From Flavisphingopyxis sp963800335 (lineage in GTDB: Bacteria > Pseudomonadota > Alphaproteobacteria > Sphingomonadales > Sphingomonadaceae), in contig CAWDAN010000002.1 in the NCBI GenBank assembly GCA_963800335.1, positions 186,001-250,000 of the forward strand: a stretch of 64,000 nt of DNA. Direction: 5' to 3'. The notes beneath the pieces were generated by a model that was given only the letters and a program-made list of their open reading frames with translations, had not been told where the DNA came from and made no database searches. This document shows, in pieces, positions 11,654 through 21,916 of this stretch; positions within the stretch are counted from its first letter, which is position 1; the number at the start of each line of letters is the position of its first letter. The position numbers and the translations under genes are program-made.

Positions 11654-13777
11654 ATGACGAACGAGGACATGATGGGAAGCGAAACCGCCGTGAAGAGCAA
11701 GACGCAGGATCCGAATCAGGCGGGTCAGAACCACATCGATACCGCAATCGACTGGCGCAACGTGGCGCGCTTCGTCCAGCTGTCGCGCCAGCTCGACCAT
11801 CTCGAGGAAACGCGGCTCGTCCCCGAAAAGAAGGTGCTTTACCAGTTCAGCGCGCGCGGCCACGACATGGCGCAGGTCCTGCTGGGATCGCAGCTGACGC
11901 ACAAGCACGACGCGATCTGCGGCTATTACCGCTCGCGCCCGATCCTGCTGTCGCTCGGCGTCGACCTCGTCGAGGCGTTGCGATCGTCGATGGCGCGATC
12001 GGGCGGTTATTCGGACGGTCGCGATATCGGCGTCGTGTTCAATTACCCCAATCCCGACGGACCGTCGGCGCTGCCGATGTGTGGCGGCGTCGGCGCGCAA
12101 TATACGCCGACCGCGGGCTGGGCGCAGGCGGTCAAATATCGTGCCGAGACACTGGGCGATCCCGACTATGACGGCGCGATCGGCGTCGTGCTGGGCGGCG
12201 AGGCCTCGGTTGCGACCAACGGTTTCTGGTCGGCGCTGACGATCGCGACGACGCAGCAGCTGCCGATGCTGTTCTATGTCGAGGACAATGGCTACGGCAT
12301 TTCGGTCCCCTCGACCTTCCAGACGCCCGGCGCAGACATCGCCGCCAACCTTGCCAGCTTCTCGGGGCTCAAGGTCCTCAACGGCGACGGCACCGAGCCG
12401 GTCGAGGCCGCCGCGATGATCAAGGACGCGGTCGCGCATGTGCGCAGCGGGCAGGGGCCGTGCCTCATCCGTCTGACCGTCCCGCGCCTCCAGGGGCATA
12501 GTTTCCAGGACACGCAGACCTACAAGTCCGAGGCCGAAGTCGCCAGCGAATGGGCGCGCGATCCGCTGCCCAAGCTGAAGGCGCATCTCGTCCCCGCGCT
12601 GTTCGACGAGGCCGAGTGGGAGGCGATCGAAGCCGACGCTGCCGCCGAGGTCGAGGCCGTGCGCGAAAAGGCCGAGGCGATCGCGATTGCCGACCCCGCC
12701 ACCGTCGCGACCAACGTCTTTTCGGGCGACCAGCCCCAGGCGATGGGCGGCGTGCGCGGATCGGTGGACCTGCCGAGCGGATCGAGCGAGCCCTCGCCCG
12801 AGGGCAGCCGGATCAACATGGTCACCGCGGTCCGCCGCACGCTCGAGGCCGAGCTCGAGATCAATCCCAAGATGCTGGTTTTCGGTGAGGACATCGGTCC
12901 CAAGGGCGGGGTTCACGCCGTCACGCTCGGCCTGCAGGAGAAATTCGGCGACGACCGCGTGTTCGACACGTCCTTGTCCGAAGAAGGCATTATCGGCCGC
13001 GCGGTCGGCATGGCAGTCAACGGATTGCTCCCCGTGCCCGAGATCCAGTTCCGCAAATATGCCGATCCGGCGATGGAGCAGATCAACGATTGCGGCACGA
13101 TGCGCTGGCGGACCAACAACCGCTTCGCTGCGCCGATGGTCGTGCGGATGCCCGTCGGCTTCTTCAAATGCGGCGATCCGTGGCACAGCCAGACCAACGA
13201 GGTGCAGTTCGTCCACTCGCCCGGCTGGAAGGTCGCGGTGCCGTCGAATGCCGAGGATGCGGTCGGCCTGCTGCGCGCGGCACTGCGCGGCGACGATCCG
13301 GTGATGTTCCTCGAGCATCGCGCGATGCTCGATGCGGTCTGGGCGCGACGGCCCTATCCGGGCGACGATTACGTGCTCGAATTCGGCAAGGCGAAGACGA
13401 CGCGCGACGGTGACGAGCTGACGATCGTCACCTGGGGCGCGATGGTCGAACGCTGCGAAGAGGCCGCCGACATGTCCGGCAAGAGCGTCGAAGTGATCGA
13501 CCTGCGCACGCTGATGCCGTGGGACAAGGATGCCGTGCTCGCCTCGGTCGCCAAAACCAACCGCTGCCTCATCGTCCATGAGGATTTGCGCAGCGCGGGC
13601 TTTGGCGCGGAGATCGCCGCGGTGGTCGCCGACGAGGCGTTCCTCGACCTCGACGCGCCCGTCGCGCGGCTCACCATGCCCGATATCCCGAGCCCGCATA
13701 ACGCGGTGCTGCTTGACGCGGTGGTGCCAAGCGTCGAGGAAATCGCGGCGAAGATCGACGAACTGGTGAATTTCTGA
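11654..13777 (+). CDS. Fused alpha-beta E1 subunit of a 2-oxoacid dehydrogenase
   Basis: A 707-residue thiamine-diphosphate enzyme with E1-alpha (about residues 35-340) and E1-beta (about 390-707) fused in one chain. The alpha half has the ThDP region GGEASVATNGFWSALT followed by VEDNGYGIS; the beta half has FGEDIGPKGGVHAVTLGL and PDIPSPHNAVLL. These fit the branched-chain/acetoin-type E1 family. It lies 18 bases after paaE and overlaps the E2 gene by one base, so it is probably cotranscribed with paa. Substrate cannot be read from sequence; phenylpyruvate is my context-based suggestion. An ATG at 11672 has a better-placed GAGGA site and may be the true start. Confidence 0.9.
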   Translation: MTNEDMMGSETAVKSKTQDPNQAGQNHIDTAIDWRNVARFVQLSRQLDHLEETRLVPEKKVLYQFSARGHDMAQVLLGSQLTHKHDAICGYYRSRPILLSLGVDLVEALRSSMARSGGYSDGRDIGVVFNYPNPDGPSALPMCGGVGAQYTPTAGWAQAVKYRAETLGDPDYDGAIGVVLGGEASVATNGFWSALTIATTQQLPMLFYVEDNGYGISVPSTFQTPGADIAANLASFSGLKVLNGDGTEPVEAAAMIKDAVAHVRSGQGPCLIRLTVPRLQGHSFQDTQTYKSEAEVASEWARDPLPKLKAHLVPALFDEAEWEAIEADAAAEVEAVREKAEAIAIADPATVATNVFSGDQPQAMGGVRGSVDLPSGSSEPSPEGSRINMVTAVRRTLEAELEINPKMLVFGEDIGPKGGVHAVTLGLQEKFGDDRVFDTSLSEEGIIGRAVGMAVNGLLPVPEIQFRKYADPAMEQINDCGTMRWRTNNRFAAPMVVRMPVGFFKCGDPWHSQTNEVQFVHSPGWKVAVPSNAEDAVGLLRAALRGDDPVMFLEHRAMLDAVWARRPYPGDDYVLEFGKAKTTRDGDELTIVTWGAMVERCEEAADMSGKSVEVIDLRTLMPWDKDAVLASVAKTNRCLIVHEDLRSAGFGAEIAAVVADEAFLDLDAPVARLTMPDIPSPHNAVLLDAVVPSVEEIAAKIDELVNF

Positions 13778-15001
13778 TGAGCGAGACAGTGACCGACGTA
13801 ATCGCGCCGATCGAGCAGGAGGGGACCAAGGCGGTCGTCCTTGCCTGGTATGTCGAGGTCGGCGGATCGGTGAACGAAGGCGACCCGCTGGTCGAACTCG
13901 AAACCGACAAGGTCTCGGTCGAGGTGCCAGCGCCCGCGAGCGGCGTGCTGACCGAGATCCTCGTCGCAGCCGATGGCGAGGCGATCCCCGGCGAGGTGCT
14001 GGGGCGGCTCAGCGCAGGCGGGGCCGACGCGGCAGTCGCTACCGAACGCCCCGCGCCGACGCCGGTCGCCGAACCCGAAGTGACCGCCAAGCGCGCGCAG
14101 CCCGCCGACAAGCAGACCGAGCGCCGCCTTTCGCCCGCGGTGCGGCGGCTGGTGCGCGAACATGGCATCGCGGTCGAGGATATCGCCGGCAGCGGCAAAT
14201 CGGGCCGCCTGACCAAGGCCGATGTCGAGGCGCATGTCGCTTCGGGCGGGTCCGCGTCGGCCCCGGCGCGATCCGATGGCGTGCTATCCGATCGCAGCAT
14301 CCCGCATGACCGCATGCGGCTGCGCATTGCCGAGCACATGAGCCATTCGGTCGCCACCGCGCCGCACGTCACCGCGGTGTTCGAAGCCGATTTCAGCGCG
14401 ATCATCGCCCACCGCAAGCGCCACAAGGAGGCCTTTGCCGGCAAGGGCGTCAAGCTCACCTATACCGCCTATCTCGATTGCCGCGTGCGTCGAGGCGATG
14501 AAAGAGGTGCCGAGCGTCAACAGCCGCTGGCACGACGACCGGCTCGACCTGTTCGGCGACGTCAATATCGGCGTGGGGACGGCGCTTGGAGATGGGCCTT
14601 CCGGTAATGGGGGCCTGATCGTCCCCGTCGTCCACAAGGCGCAGGCGCTCGACCTGTTCGGTATCGCGCAGCGGCTCGACGGACTGGTCGCCAAGGCGCG
14701 CGACAACGCGCTCGACGCGCATGAGGTGCGCGGCGGGACCTTCACGATTTCGAACCACGGCACGTCGGGATCGCTGCTCGCCAGCCCGATCATCATCAAC
14801 CAGCCGCAATCGGCGATCCTCGGCGTCGGCAAGCTTGAAAAGCGTGTCGTCGTGCGGACGGTCGAGGGACAGGACGCGATGCTGATCCGGCCGATGGCGT
14901 ACGTTTCGCTGACGATCGATCACCGCGTGCTCGACGGCGCGCAGACCAACGGCTGGCTGGCGCGCTTCGTCGAGGTGCTCGAGGGCTGGCCGCGCGACTG
15001 A
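13777..15001 (+). CDS. 2-oxoacid dehydrogenase E2 (lipoyl acyltransferase)
   Basis: About 408 residues. The N-terminal lipoyl domain carries the lipoylation Lys in ELETDKVSVEVPAP, then an E3-binding domain (SPAVRRLVREHGI, GSGKSGRLTKADV) and a C-terminal acyltransferase domain ending with the catalytic SLTIDHRVLDGA. One extra base at about 14476 (CTC GAT TGC for CTC ATT GCC) shifts the frame; the two halves join cleanly into LIAACVEAMKEVPS. The core has an unusual Gly-rich stretch, GTALGDGPSGNGGLIVPV. It transfers the acyl group made by the preceding E1 to CoA. No E3 gene is in the window. Confidence 0.9.
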
Positions 15002-16216
15002 TCAGGCCGAGAGCATCTCGCGGTCCTCGATCATCGTGCTGGCGAGCGCGCCGGCAAGATAATCGACATTGTCGGCACGAATACCGCAGACGTTGATCCG
15101 GCCCGATGCGGCCATGTGAACCGCGTGCGTGTCGCGCATCCGCTGCGTCTGCTCGGGGCTCAACGGCAGCAGCGAGAACATGCCGTTCTGGTCGCGGACG
15201 TACGACAGGCTGTCGCCGACCTCGGTTTTCTCGAGCGCGTCGGCGAGCAGGTTGCGGCGCGCCTGGATCGATCGCTGCATCGTCGCCAGTTCGCTGCGCC
15301 AGTTCGCCTCGAGCTCGGGCGAGCCGAGGATATCGGCGACGATCAGCGCGCCGTGCGCGGGCGCCATCGAATAGAATTCGCGCGCGAGGTCGAGCATGTG
15401 CGATTCGAGCACGGCGGCGCGGTCGGGGCTCTTGCCGATCGCGATCAGCGCGCCGGTCCGTTCGCGATACAGGCCGAAATTCTTCGAACACGAATAGGAT
15501 ATCAGCAACTCGGGCACGCGCTGGGCAAAGCTGCGCAGGATATAGGCATCGGCGTCGAGACCGTGCGCCAGCCCGTGATAGGCGGTGTCGATCATCGGCA
15601 GGAAACCGCGTGCGGCGGCGATGTCGGCAATGATGTCGATCTGTTCGGGCGACAGGTCGACGCCGGTCGGGTTGTGGCAGGCGCCGTGGAGCAGCAGGAC
15701 ATCGTCGGGGCCAAGCTGTTCGACCGCCGCGCGATAGCCGGCAAAATCGACCCCCCCGGTCGCGCGATCGAGATAGGGGATCATCCGCACGGCAAGGCCA
15801 GCGGCGGTATAGACCGGCCGATGGTTCGACCATGTCGGCGTTCCCATGACGACGGTCTTGATCCCCGAACGCCGCATCAGTCCGCCCGACACGCCGAGCG
15901 CGCCGCAGCCGCCCGGGGTCTGGATGACGCCGAGCCGGCCACTACCATGCAGGTCGCTGTCCTGTCCGAGCGCAAGGCGCACGATCTTTTCGACAAAGCC
16001 CGGGACGCTGCGCGGCGGCAGATAGGCCTTGGTGTCCTCGTCGGTCTCGACGCGCGCCTCGGCCTCGGCCACTGCCGCCATGATCGGCGTGACGCCCTGC
16101 TCGTCGAGATACACGCCGATGCCGAGGTTGATCTTGTGCGGGCGATTGTCGATCGCGAAGACCCGGCCGAGATCGAGGATCGGATCGGCGGGCAACAGGG
16201 GCAGGTTGGCGAACAA
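15002..16216 (-). CDS. Aromatic/aspartate aminotransferase (class I, PLP)
   Basis: A 404-residue class I aminotransferase of the AspC/TyrB type. It has the N-terminal FANLPLLPADPILDL and INLGIGVYLDEQG, HGACHNPTGVDLS, and the PLP Lys in SYSCSKNFGLYRERTG. I place the start at a TTG (16214-16216) preceded by GGAGA, because family proteins begin MFANL; the upstream in-frame extension is antisense to virB11 and intergenic DNA. It converges on the E2 gene with no gap. Likely substrates are aromatic amino acids or aspartate; the location next to paa/E1/E2 favours phenylalanine. Confidence 0.88.
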   Translation of the reverse strand: MFANLPLLPADPILDLGRVFAIDNRPHKINLGIGVYLDEQGVTPIMAAVAEAEARVETDEDTKAYLPPRSVPGFVEKIVRLALGQDSDLHGSGRLGVIQTPGGCGALGVSGGLMRRSGIKTVVMGTPTWSNHRPVYTAAGLAVRMIPYLDRATGGVDFAGYRAAVEQLGPDDVLLLHGACHNPTGVDLSPEQIDIIADIAAARGFLPMIDTAYHGLAHGLDADAYILRSFAQRVPELLISYSCSKNFGLYRERTGALIAIGKSPDRAAVLESHMLDLAREFYSMAPAHGALIVADILGSPELEANWRSELATMQRSIQARRNLLADALEKTEVGDSLSYVRDQNGMFSLLPLSPEQTQRMRDTHAVHMAASGRINVCGIRADNVDYLAGALASTMIEDREMLSA

Positions 16217-16289
16217 GGGCGGGACTCTCCGGCAGAAAACGAGGAAGCCCGCCTGACGAAGCTGGGGGCTGCACTCCCTTACCAGCAAA

Positions 16290-16419
16290 TCGTCGTTTTC
16301 CGCAAATGCCGGATTGAGCGCGCGATCACGCGCGCGCCGGGCCATGGGACAGGGCCGGGTCGTAATCTTCGACGAAAGGGAAATGGTCGTCATTTTTCGC
16401 AAATGCCCGATTGGCCGCG
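16290..16419. repeat. Pair of 33-bp direct repeats upstream of aminotransferase
   Basis: Two copies, 16290-16322 and 16387-16419, spaced exactly 97 bases apart. They share 28 of 33 bases around the core CGCAAATGCC. They lie in the 211-base gap between the virB11 stop and the aminotransferase TTG, which otherwise shows nothing. Their position suggests binding sites for a regulator of the aminotransferase gene. Confidence 0.6.
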
Positions 16420-16427
16420 CCGGCCGA

Positions 16428-17421
16428 CTAATCGGCCAATCGTACCTCTTCGATGATCCGCTTGCCGCCTTTTCGGCCCAGCTGGACATAGAGCCCGACG
16501 ACGTTGCGCACGTAATTGCGCACATCATCGCTGCTCAGCCGGGTACCGCCCTGCATGACGAGCAGGACGATCTGCTCGATCGCGCTGGTCGGGCTGTCGG
16601 CATGGACCGTCGTCATCGATCCGGGATGGCCGGTGTTGACCGCGCGCAGGAAGGCATAGGCCTCATCACCGCGCAGCTCGCCGAGAATGATGCGGTCGGG
16701 CCGCATGCGCAGCGAGGCGGCGACAAGGTCGTTGGCGGTGACCTCCGCTTCGCCAAGGCCGCTCCGCGCGGCGAGCAGGCCGACGACGTTGGCGTGGTGA
16801 ATCTGAGCTCGGGCGTGTCCTCGATCAGGATCAGCCGTTCGTCCTCGGGGATTTCGCGGATCAGGCTGTTGAGGAAGGTCGTCTTGCCGCTCGACGTCCC
16901 GCCCGAGACGAGGATCGTCAGGCGCGCGCGGACCGCCGCCGACAATGCGCCCGTGATATCGCCTGCCTCGAGCTGCTTGCGCAGCGCGTCGCGCGTGCCT
17001 TGCGCGGCATCGAGCGCGCCGACCGCAGTGGCATCGAACGCGCCGGTGGCAGCGTAGTCGGCCAGCGTCAGGTCGGCCGAAACGTGTTTGCGAATCGCCA
17101 GCGCAGGGAAATCGCGCGTCGCCGGCGGGGCGACGATCTGGACGCGCGCACCGTCGGGCAGCGTCGCCGAAAGCAACGGGTGTTCGCGGCTGACGCCCTG
17201 GTGGCTGAATGCCGCGATCTGCCGCGCGAGCCGCATGACGAGCTTTTCGTCGAGCGCACCGACTTCGTGCCGCTCGATTTCGCCGCCAGCGTTTCGGCCC
17301 ACAGTTCACCGGGGCGATTGACGTAGATATCGGTGACGTCGTCGCGCGTCAGCCATGGCGAAAGCGGGGCCAGGTAGCTCAGCAGATAGACGGTGTCGTC
17401 GCGCTGCCGGGCCAGGCTCAC
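16428..17421 (-). CDS. virB11: VirB11/TrbB-like T4SS ATPase
   Basis: The secretion traffic ATPase of a type IV secretion system, about 330 residues over three joined frames (breaks near 17285 and 16805). Walker A is GGTSSGKTTFLNS, the Asp box LILIEDTPEL, then RPDRIILGELRGDEAY and GHPGSMTTVHA with the conserved His. The GTG start overlaps the virB10 stop (GTGA). At 16805 a missing C explains the shift (expected GAGCTCCAGATTCAC). It is the last gene of the cluster. Confidence 0.9.
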
Positions 17422-18498
17422 CGGCGTGTCTCGACCGACGAGAAATCGAGGTCACGCGCGACGAAGATCGAGATGCTGGCCCCGGCTTGACCTTGAGTGT
17501 CGGAACGATCCGATCGGACGCACTGGGTTCGCCAACCCCGCTTACCGTGCTGCCGGGAAGCGAATAGATCACCGTTCCCCCTGCTTTGCGCGACGCGAGA
17601 TTGACGCCGAGGTCGAGCACCGACTGGAGGATCGACGAGGAAAACCGTTGCCAGAAATGGCCGTCGACATCGGCCTTCACCCGCCGCGGCTGACCGGGTC
17701 GGTCGCGGGTGAACCGATCGCGATCGTCGCGCCGTCGGGACGGATAGCCGCGTCCAGTTGATCAGCGCACGCTTTTGCCCCTGCGCGATGTCGGAGGAAT
17801 AGTCGCCGATCAGGCGGCTGCCGCGCGGAATAAGGACGCGGGTGCCATCAAATCCCATCACGTCGCGCGACACGATCGCACGGGCGAAGCCGGGGTGCGT
17901 TGAATTGAGCGCAGTTTCGAGCACGGCGCGGATCATCGTGCCTTGCGCCACCGTCGTTGCGCGGTTGGAAATCATCGCGGCGCGCGCCGCGCGGTATTGT
18001 CGGTGGTCGCCTTGCTGTTGCCGATCGCGGTCGGCGAGTTGGCCGGGCTATTGGCGCTGCTGTCGAAGACCACTGCGGGGCCGCTGCTCGCGCGGACCGG
18101 CTCGGGGGGTGGAGCATAGACCTGTTGCGGCGGCGACGGATATTGCTGGACCGGTTGCGGCGGCTGGCGGGGATAGGACATCGCGGCAGGCGGCGGCGGG
18201 TTAACGGGTTCGATCACGACGGGAGGGATCGGTTCGGGCGGCGGCGGAATGTCGAGCGGAGGCGGGGCGCCCGGCATCCGTGCCGACGAGAGCGCCTGAG
18301 GCGATACGGCTGGTGCAGATAGGCCCGGCGACGCGCGTCGAGCGCGGCGAACAGGATCGCGCCGAGAACCACCGCGATGATCGCGATGGCAAGTCCCGAA
18401 AGACCGCGACGGGGCCGGGTGACGAGCGGCATGACCGATTGCTCGCCGTCCCGATCGGGCGGCGGGGCAGGTGCGGGCGCGACCGTCGCGGCGCTCAT
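17418..18498 (-). CDS. virB10: VirB10/TrbI-like T4SS channel protein
   Basis: The inner-to-outer membrane spanning channel protein. It has a short cytosolic tail, one membrane helix (GLAIAIIAVVLGAILFAALD), a long Pro-rich periplasmic linker (PPPLDIPPPPEPIPPV) and the TrbI/VirB10 beta-barrel domain (NSTHPGFARAIVSRDVMG, GTRVLIPRGSRLIGDY, then GGTVIYSLPG and ISIFVARDLDFS). Five frame changes are needed, near 18325, 17985, 17748, 17685 and 17488, the densest in the window. ATGA and GTGA overlaps link it to virB9 and virB11. Confidence 0.85.
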
Positions 18499-19173
18499 GG
18501 CGCGCTCGGCGCGATCGGCCGCCGCTGCGCCCGTGCGACGCGCTTGTCGATGCGGAAGACGAGCCGCGCGGCGACACTGTCGATGACATAGCGATCGTCG
18601 CGGATCATTCCGTCGGCAAGGACTTCATGGCCGCTCTGGTCGAGCGCATAACTGCGGGCAAGTCCGCGTTCGCGGCCATTCGATGTAGGTTTTCGCGCCA
18701 TCGTCGCCGATCGCGTCGGGCCACAGGCTCTTGCTTCCCGACATGCGGTATTCGGCGACGATCGCGAGCGGTTCGCCGCCATACTCGATGGGACGCGGAT
18801 AGGAAAACTCGAGCGTATAGGGCATCGCCGTCGAGGCGTAATCGAGCGGCACGAGGTCGAAGGCGTAGATGCGCACATCGGTGATGACGGTCATGTTGGT
18901 CGCAAGTCCCGGCTGGGTCAGCTTGACGAACAGGATGTTGCCGCCCTTGCTGGCGGTGACCTGCCAGCCGCCGCCGTCGCCGACCGCGATGCTTTCAATC
19001 CGTTCGTCGGGCGACAGCATGACGGTGACCTGATAGCCCGGCGCGGTTTCGACCCGCACCACCTGATCGGCCCGATAGTCGATCGTTTGCAGCCGCGTGT
19101 CGCCATAGCCCGGCGGCACCGGCCCCTGCAGCATGATCGCCAACGCGGCGACCCAGCCGGCAGTCAGGGTCAC
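18495..19173 (-). CDS. virB9: VirB9/TrbG-like T4SS outer-membrane complex protein
   Basis: About 225 residues with an N-terminal signal-like segment (GTG start, TLTAGWVAALAIMLQG). It has the VirB9 pattern PGYQVTVMLSPDERIESIAV and later GNILFVKLTQPGLATNM, YTLEFSYPRP and the C-terminal part with DRYVIDSVAARLVFRIDKR. One frameshift near 18672 separates the last 60 residues. The start overlaps the virB8 stop, and the stop overlaps the virB10 ATG. Confidence 0.87.
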
Positions 19174-19990
19174 AGCGTAACCTCGACCGAGGGAGCGACC
19201 ACTGCACCGCGTCGTCCAGGCGCAGGCGGCTGTCGCCGGGGCGCGCGCCGGTTACCGGTTCGACCACCGGCAGAGGTACCGGCTCGACGACGGGCAAGGC
19301 CTCCTGGCTTCGGCGGTATGTGACGACCTGGAAGCCGAGCGGATTGACGAACCGGTCCTCGATCTTCATCGGCTCGCCCGAATAGCGATAACGGATCACC
19401 GAGACCCATGGCTGCGGCGCCGAAACCTGCCCGCCGACGTCGCGCCGGACGGTATCGAAGCGCACCATCGCGACATCGTCGGCCATCGGGGTGACGCTCT
19501 TCACCTGGACATCGATCACGCTATTGCGCGGCATCGTCGCGAGGTAGCTCGTCGGGTTCGACGCGGGGACTGAGGCGAGATAGGCTGCGCGCGCACCGCC
19601 GGTCGACCACAAGGCGACCTTGCGATAGTCCGACTGCAGCGAGTTCACGTCGAAGCCTTCGCGCGCGATGACATACTGGACGAGGAACGACTGCGTCAGC
19701 GCGCTGTCGGCGGTCACGGCGCGCGGTTCGAGCGGTTTGAGCAATTCGACATAGCCGGTCTGCCGGTCGACCATCAACGTGTACGGCACGACGGTCTTGA
19801 GCGGCGTGACGAAGATCAGTGCCAGTGCGACGAAAAAGGCGATGGCCACCGCGACGCCGGCGACGATCCAGGCGATGCGGCGCGAGCGGATGAGCGCCTG
19901 GTCGCGGTCATAGGCCGAGCTCCCCGCCGCGGCGAAATGCGCGTCGAGCGCCTTGCGGCTCTTGGCCCCGATGGGATCGCGTTCAGCCAT
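19170..19990 (-). CDS. virB8: VirB8/TrbF-like T4SS inner-membrane protein
   Basis: About 273 residues: a cytosolic N-terminus, one membrane helix (WIVAGVAVAIAFFVALALIF) and a periplasmic NTF2-like VirB8 domain with PYTLMVDRQTGYVELLKPL and FLVQYVIAREGFD. A missing base near 19210 puts the last residues (VVAPSVEVTL) in another frame, and their stop then overlaps the virB9 GTG. It starts 9 bases after virB3. Confidence 0.88.
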
Positions 19991-19999
19991 GCCGCACCA

Positions 20000-20284
20000 T
20001 CACGGACGGTACGAATTGCATTGCCACAAGCCGTAATTCTTAACTCGCGGACAGCGGCCGACGCGCGTCAGCCAGAGATCGAAAAAGCGCGGCTCGCGCA
20101 GGCATAGCGCCATGCCGACGACATGGATGACGACGGCGATGACCAGTGCCCAGAACGAATGGAAGATCAGGAACAGTTCGGTCGCGATGATCATGTTGGC
20201 GATGAAATAGCTGTAGGTCACGCCGGCGAACATCTGCGGCCGCGTCAGCGCCACGAACAATGGATCGCGCTCGATGCCCGCCAT
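20000..20284 (-). CDS. virB3: VirB3-like T4SS inner-membrane protein
   Basis: 94 residues. It begins MAGIERDPLFVALTRPQM, the conserved VirB3/TrbD entry, followed by a hydrophobic double segment and a C-terminus LREPRFFDLWLTR typical of the family. The frame is intact. It lies between virB2 and virB8. Confidence 0.88.
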   Translation of the reverse strand: MAGIERDPLFVALTRPQMFAGVTYSYFIANMIIATELFLIFHSFWALVIAVVIHVVGMALCLREPRFFDLWLTRVGRCPRVKNYGLWQCNSYRP

Positions 20285-20290
20285 GGCCGG

Positions 20291-20613
20291 TCAGCCCATG
20301 CCGGCGGTGGACTGGATCCGCGACGATGCTGGCAGCGCCGAACAGGATGAAGCAGCCGAGGATCACCGTTGCGCCATAGCGCCAGTTGATCCGGCCGGTC
20401 AGCATCATGAACCCGACGACCGCAACCGCAATGACCGCGACGACGGTGGCAAAGGTGCCGAGCAAGCGTGCCCTGCACCCAGCGCACTGCGCCGACCAGC
20501 ACGCCCGATCCTTCGGGATCGCCGAACGCATCCTGCGCTTGCGCGATCGCTGGCAAGACGAGCGTCATCAGCGCACCTGCGCCAAAGAATTTTTTCAGTC
20601 TTGATCCCCGCAT
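20291..20613 (-). CDS. virB2: VirB2/TrbC-like pilin
   Basis: A small pilin precursor of about 105 residues: signal peptide (ending AIAQAQ), a short loop and two membrane helices (GTFATVVAVIAVAVVGFMML and GATVILGCFILFGAASIV). Two frame changes (near 20460 and 20325) must be joined; the proposed end is a stop at 20291-20293, just before virB3. A good ribosome site (AAGGGG) precedes the ATG. In other systems the processed pilin is the main pilus subunit. Confidence 0.8.
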
Positions 20614-20698
20614 CTCAAGAATTCCCCTTAACCGTTCTTAACTATACGCTCGTCGCGCCGCTTGCCAAGGCCAGTCGCGCGATGCGCAGATGTGACCG

Positions 20699-21916
20699 TC
20701 ATCGCAGGCTGCGGCGGTTGGCACTCGCCGAAACGCGCCCGCGCGTCCGGCGCTGCGTTGATTGCCCCGCTGCCATCGCCGCTGGCCGCTCGCCCTGCTG
20801 CAGGCGCGACGAAACCATGGTTGCGCGGCTCACCCCGCTCGCCGCGCTAGCCGTCGTCGCTTGCTGTTCGCGCCGCTGGGTCGCGGAAACCGCATCGGCA
20901 ACCGCGAGCGCGCGCGATCGATCGTCGAGCGCGACCGCGCCGCCGGTTCCAATGCGTTCGCGTTGCTCCGGCGAAAACGCGCGCGGCTGGCTCCAGCGAT
21001 CGGCGACCTGGGCGAACCGCACCGGCAAGCGCAGGCCATAGGCCACCTTGGCGCTTGCGATCAGCACCGCGAGCAGGAAAGCGCAAAGACCAAAGTCAGG
21101 ACCAGCAGTTCGACCGGAACCGATGCCGCAACGGCGTTGGCGCGACGCAGCGCCAGCGCACCGGCGAGCAAGGGTTCGATCAGCGACAGCTCGATGCCGA
21201 GCACGATCGCGGTGCCGGTCGCGCCCAGCGCGGCGCCGACCAGCCCGCGCAGCCAGCCTTCGAACAGGCCGCGCGTACCGTCGAACAGCAGGAACAGCGC
21301 AAACAGCGGCCCCAGTGCCAGCAACAGCCCGGCCACCAGCCGGACCGAACCGAATGCCGCGATACTCGATGTCAGGAACAGCGTCCGGCTCTGTTCGAGC
21401 CGGTTGCCCGCGCGCAGGCTGTCGAACGGCACCCAGGCGCCCGTCGGCGACGGGTTGGCCCCGGCGACCCCGTTCATCTGGCCAGGGCCGCGCACGAGTA
21501 GTTCGGCCATCGCATCGTCGGCCCGTTGCAGCCGGTCGATGAGCCCGCCGGTCGCGCCCGGAATCTGCCGGTTCGCCGATCGACTGGGCGAGCTCGGCAG
21601 GCCCGCGCATCGCGACGTCGTAAACGACGATGTTGAACGCCGGCCAGCTGGTCGCGAGCAACAGGACGATCCCGACCTTGATCGCGGTCGGCACCAGCTC
21701 GCGCCCCTGCGGCGGACTGCCGATCAGCAGGCGATAGCCGATCAGCGCGACGAAGATCGTCAGCGCCAGCGTCAGCAGCGGCGACAGGGGCGATCCCGGC
21801 GAGGCCAGCGCCTGATAGCCGAAGCTGCCGAGATTCTGTGCCTGGCAATCGACCTGGCCCAGCATGTTCGCGAGGAACGGGCTGCCGGTTTCGAGCGTCG
21901 GGCACGCCGCGAACAT
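20699..21916 (-). CDS. virB6: VirB6/TrbL-like T4SS polytopic membrane protein
   Basis: About 405 residues with at least five hydrophobic segments (LTLALTIFVALIGYRLLIG, VGIVLLLATSWPAFNIVVY, LVAGLLLALGPLFALFLLFD and others) and a polar Gln/Ala-rich C-terminal tail. Two frame changes (near 21570 and 21080) were joined. Start overlaps the virB4 stop (ATGA). The 85-base gap to virB2 holds the virB2 ribosome site and nothing else obvious. Confidence 0.83.
   Translation of the reverse strand: MFAACPTLETGSPFLANMLGQVDCQAQNLGSFGYQALASPGSPLSPLLTLALTIFVALIGYRLLIGSPPQGRELVPTAIKVGIVLLLATSWPAFNIVVYDVAMRGPAELAQSIGEPADSGRDRRAHRPAATGRRCDGRTTRARPWPDERGRRGQPVADGRLGAVRQPARGQPARTEPDAVPDIEYRGIRFGPAGGRAVAGTGAAVCAVPAVRRYARPVRRLAARAGRRRAGRDRHRDRARHRAVADRTLARRCAGAASRQRRCGIGSGRTAGPDFGLCAFLLAVLIASAKVAYGLRLPVRFAQVADRWSQPRAFSPEQRERIGTGGAVALDDRSRALAVADAVSATQRREQQATTASAASGVSRATMVSSRLQQGERPAAMAAGQSTQRRTRGRVSASANRRSLR

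Noticed and set aside
10511..13699. A 1062-codon open frame antisense to paaE and the E1 gene
   Set aside because: High-GC coding DNA often leaves long open antisense frames. The plus strand has clear families, and the antisense product is Arg/His/Asp-rich with no motif.
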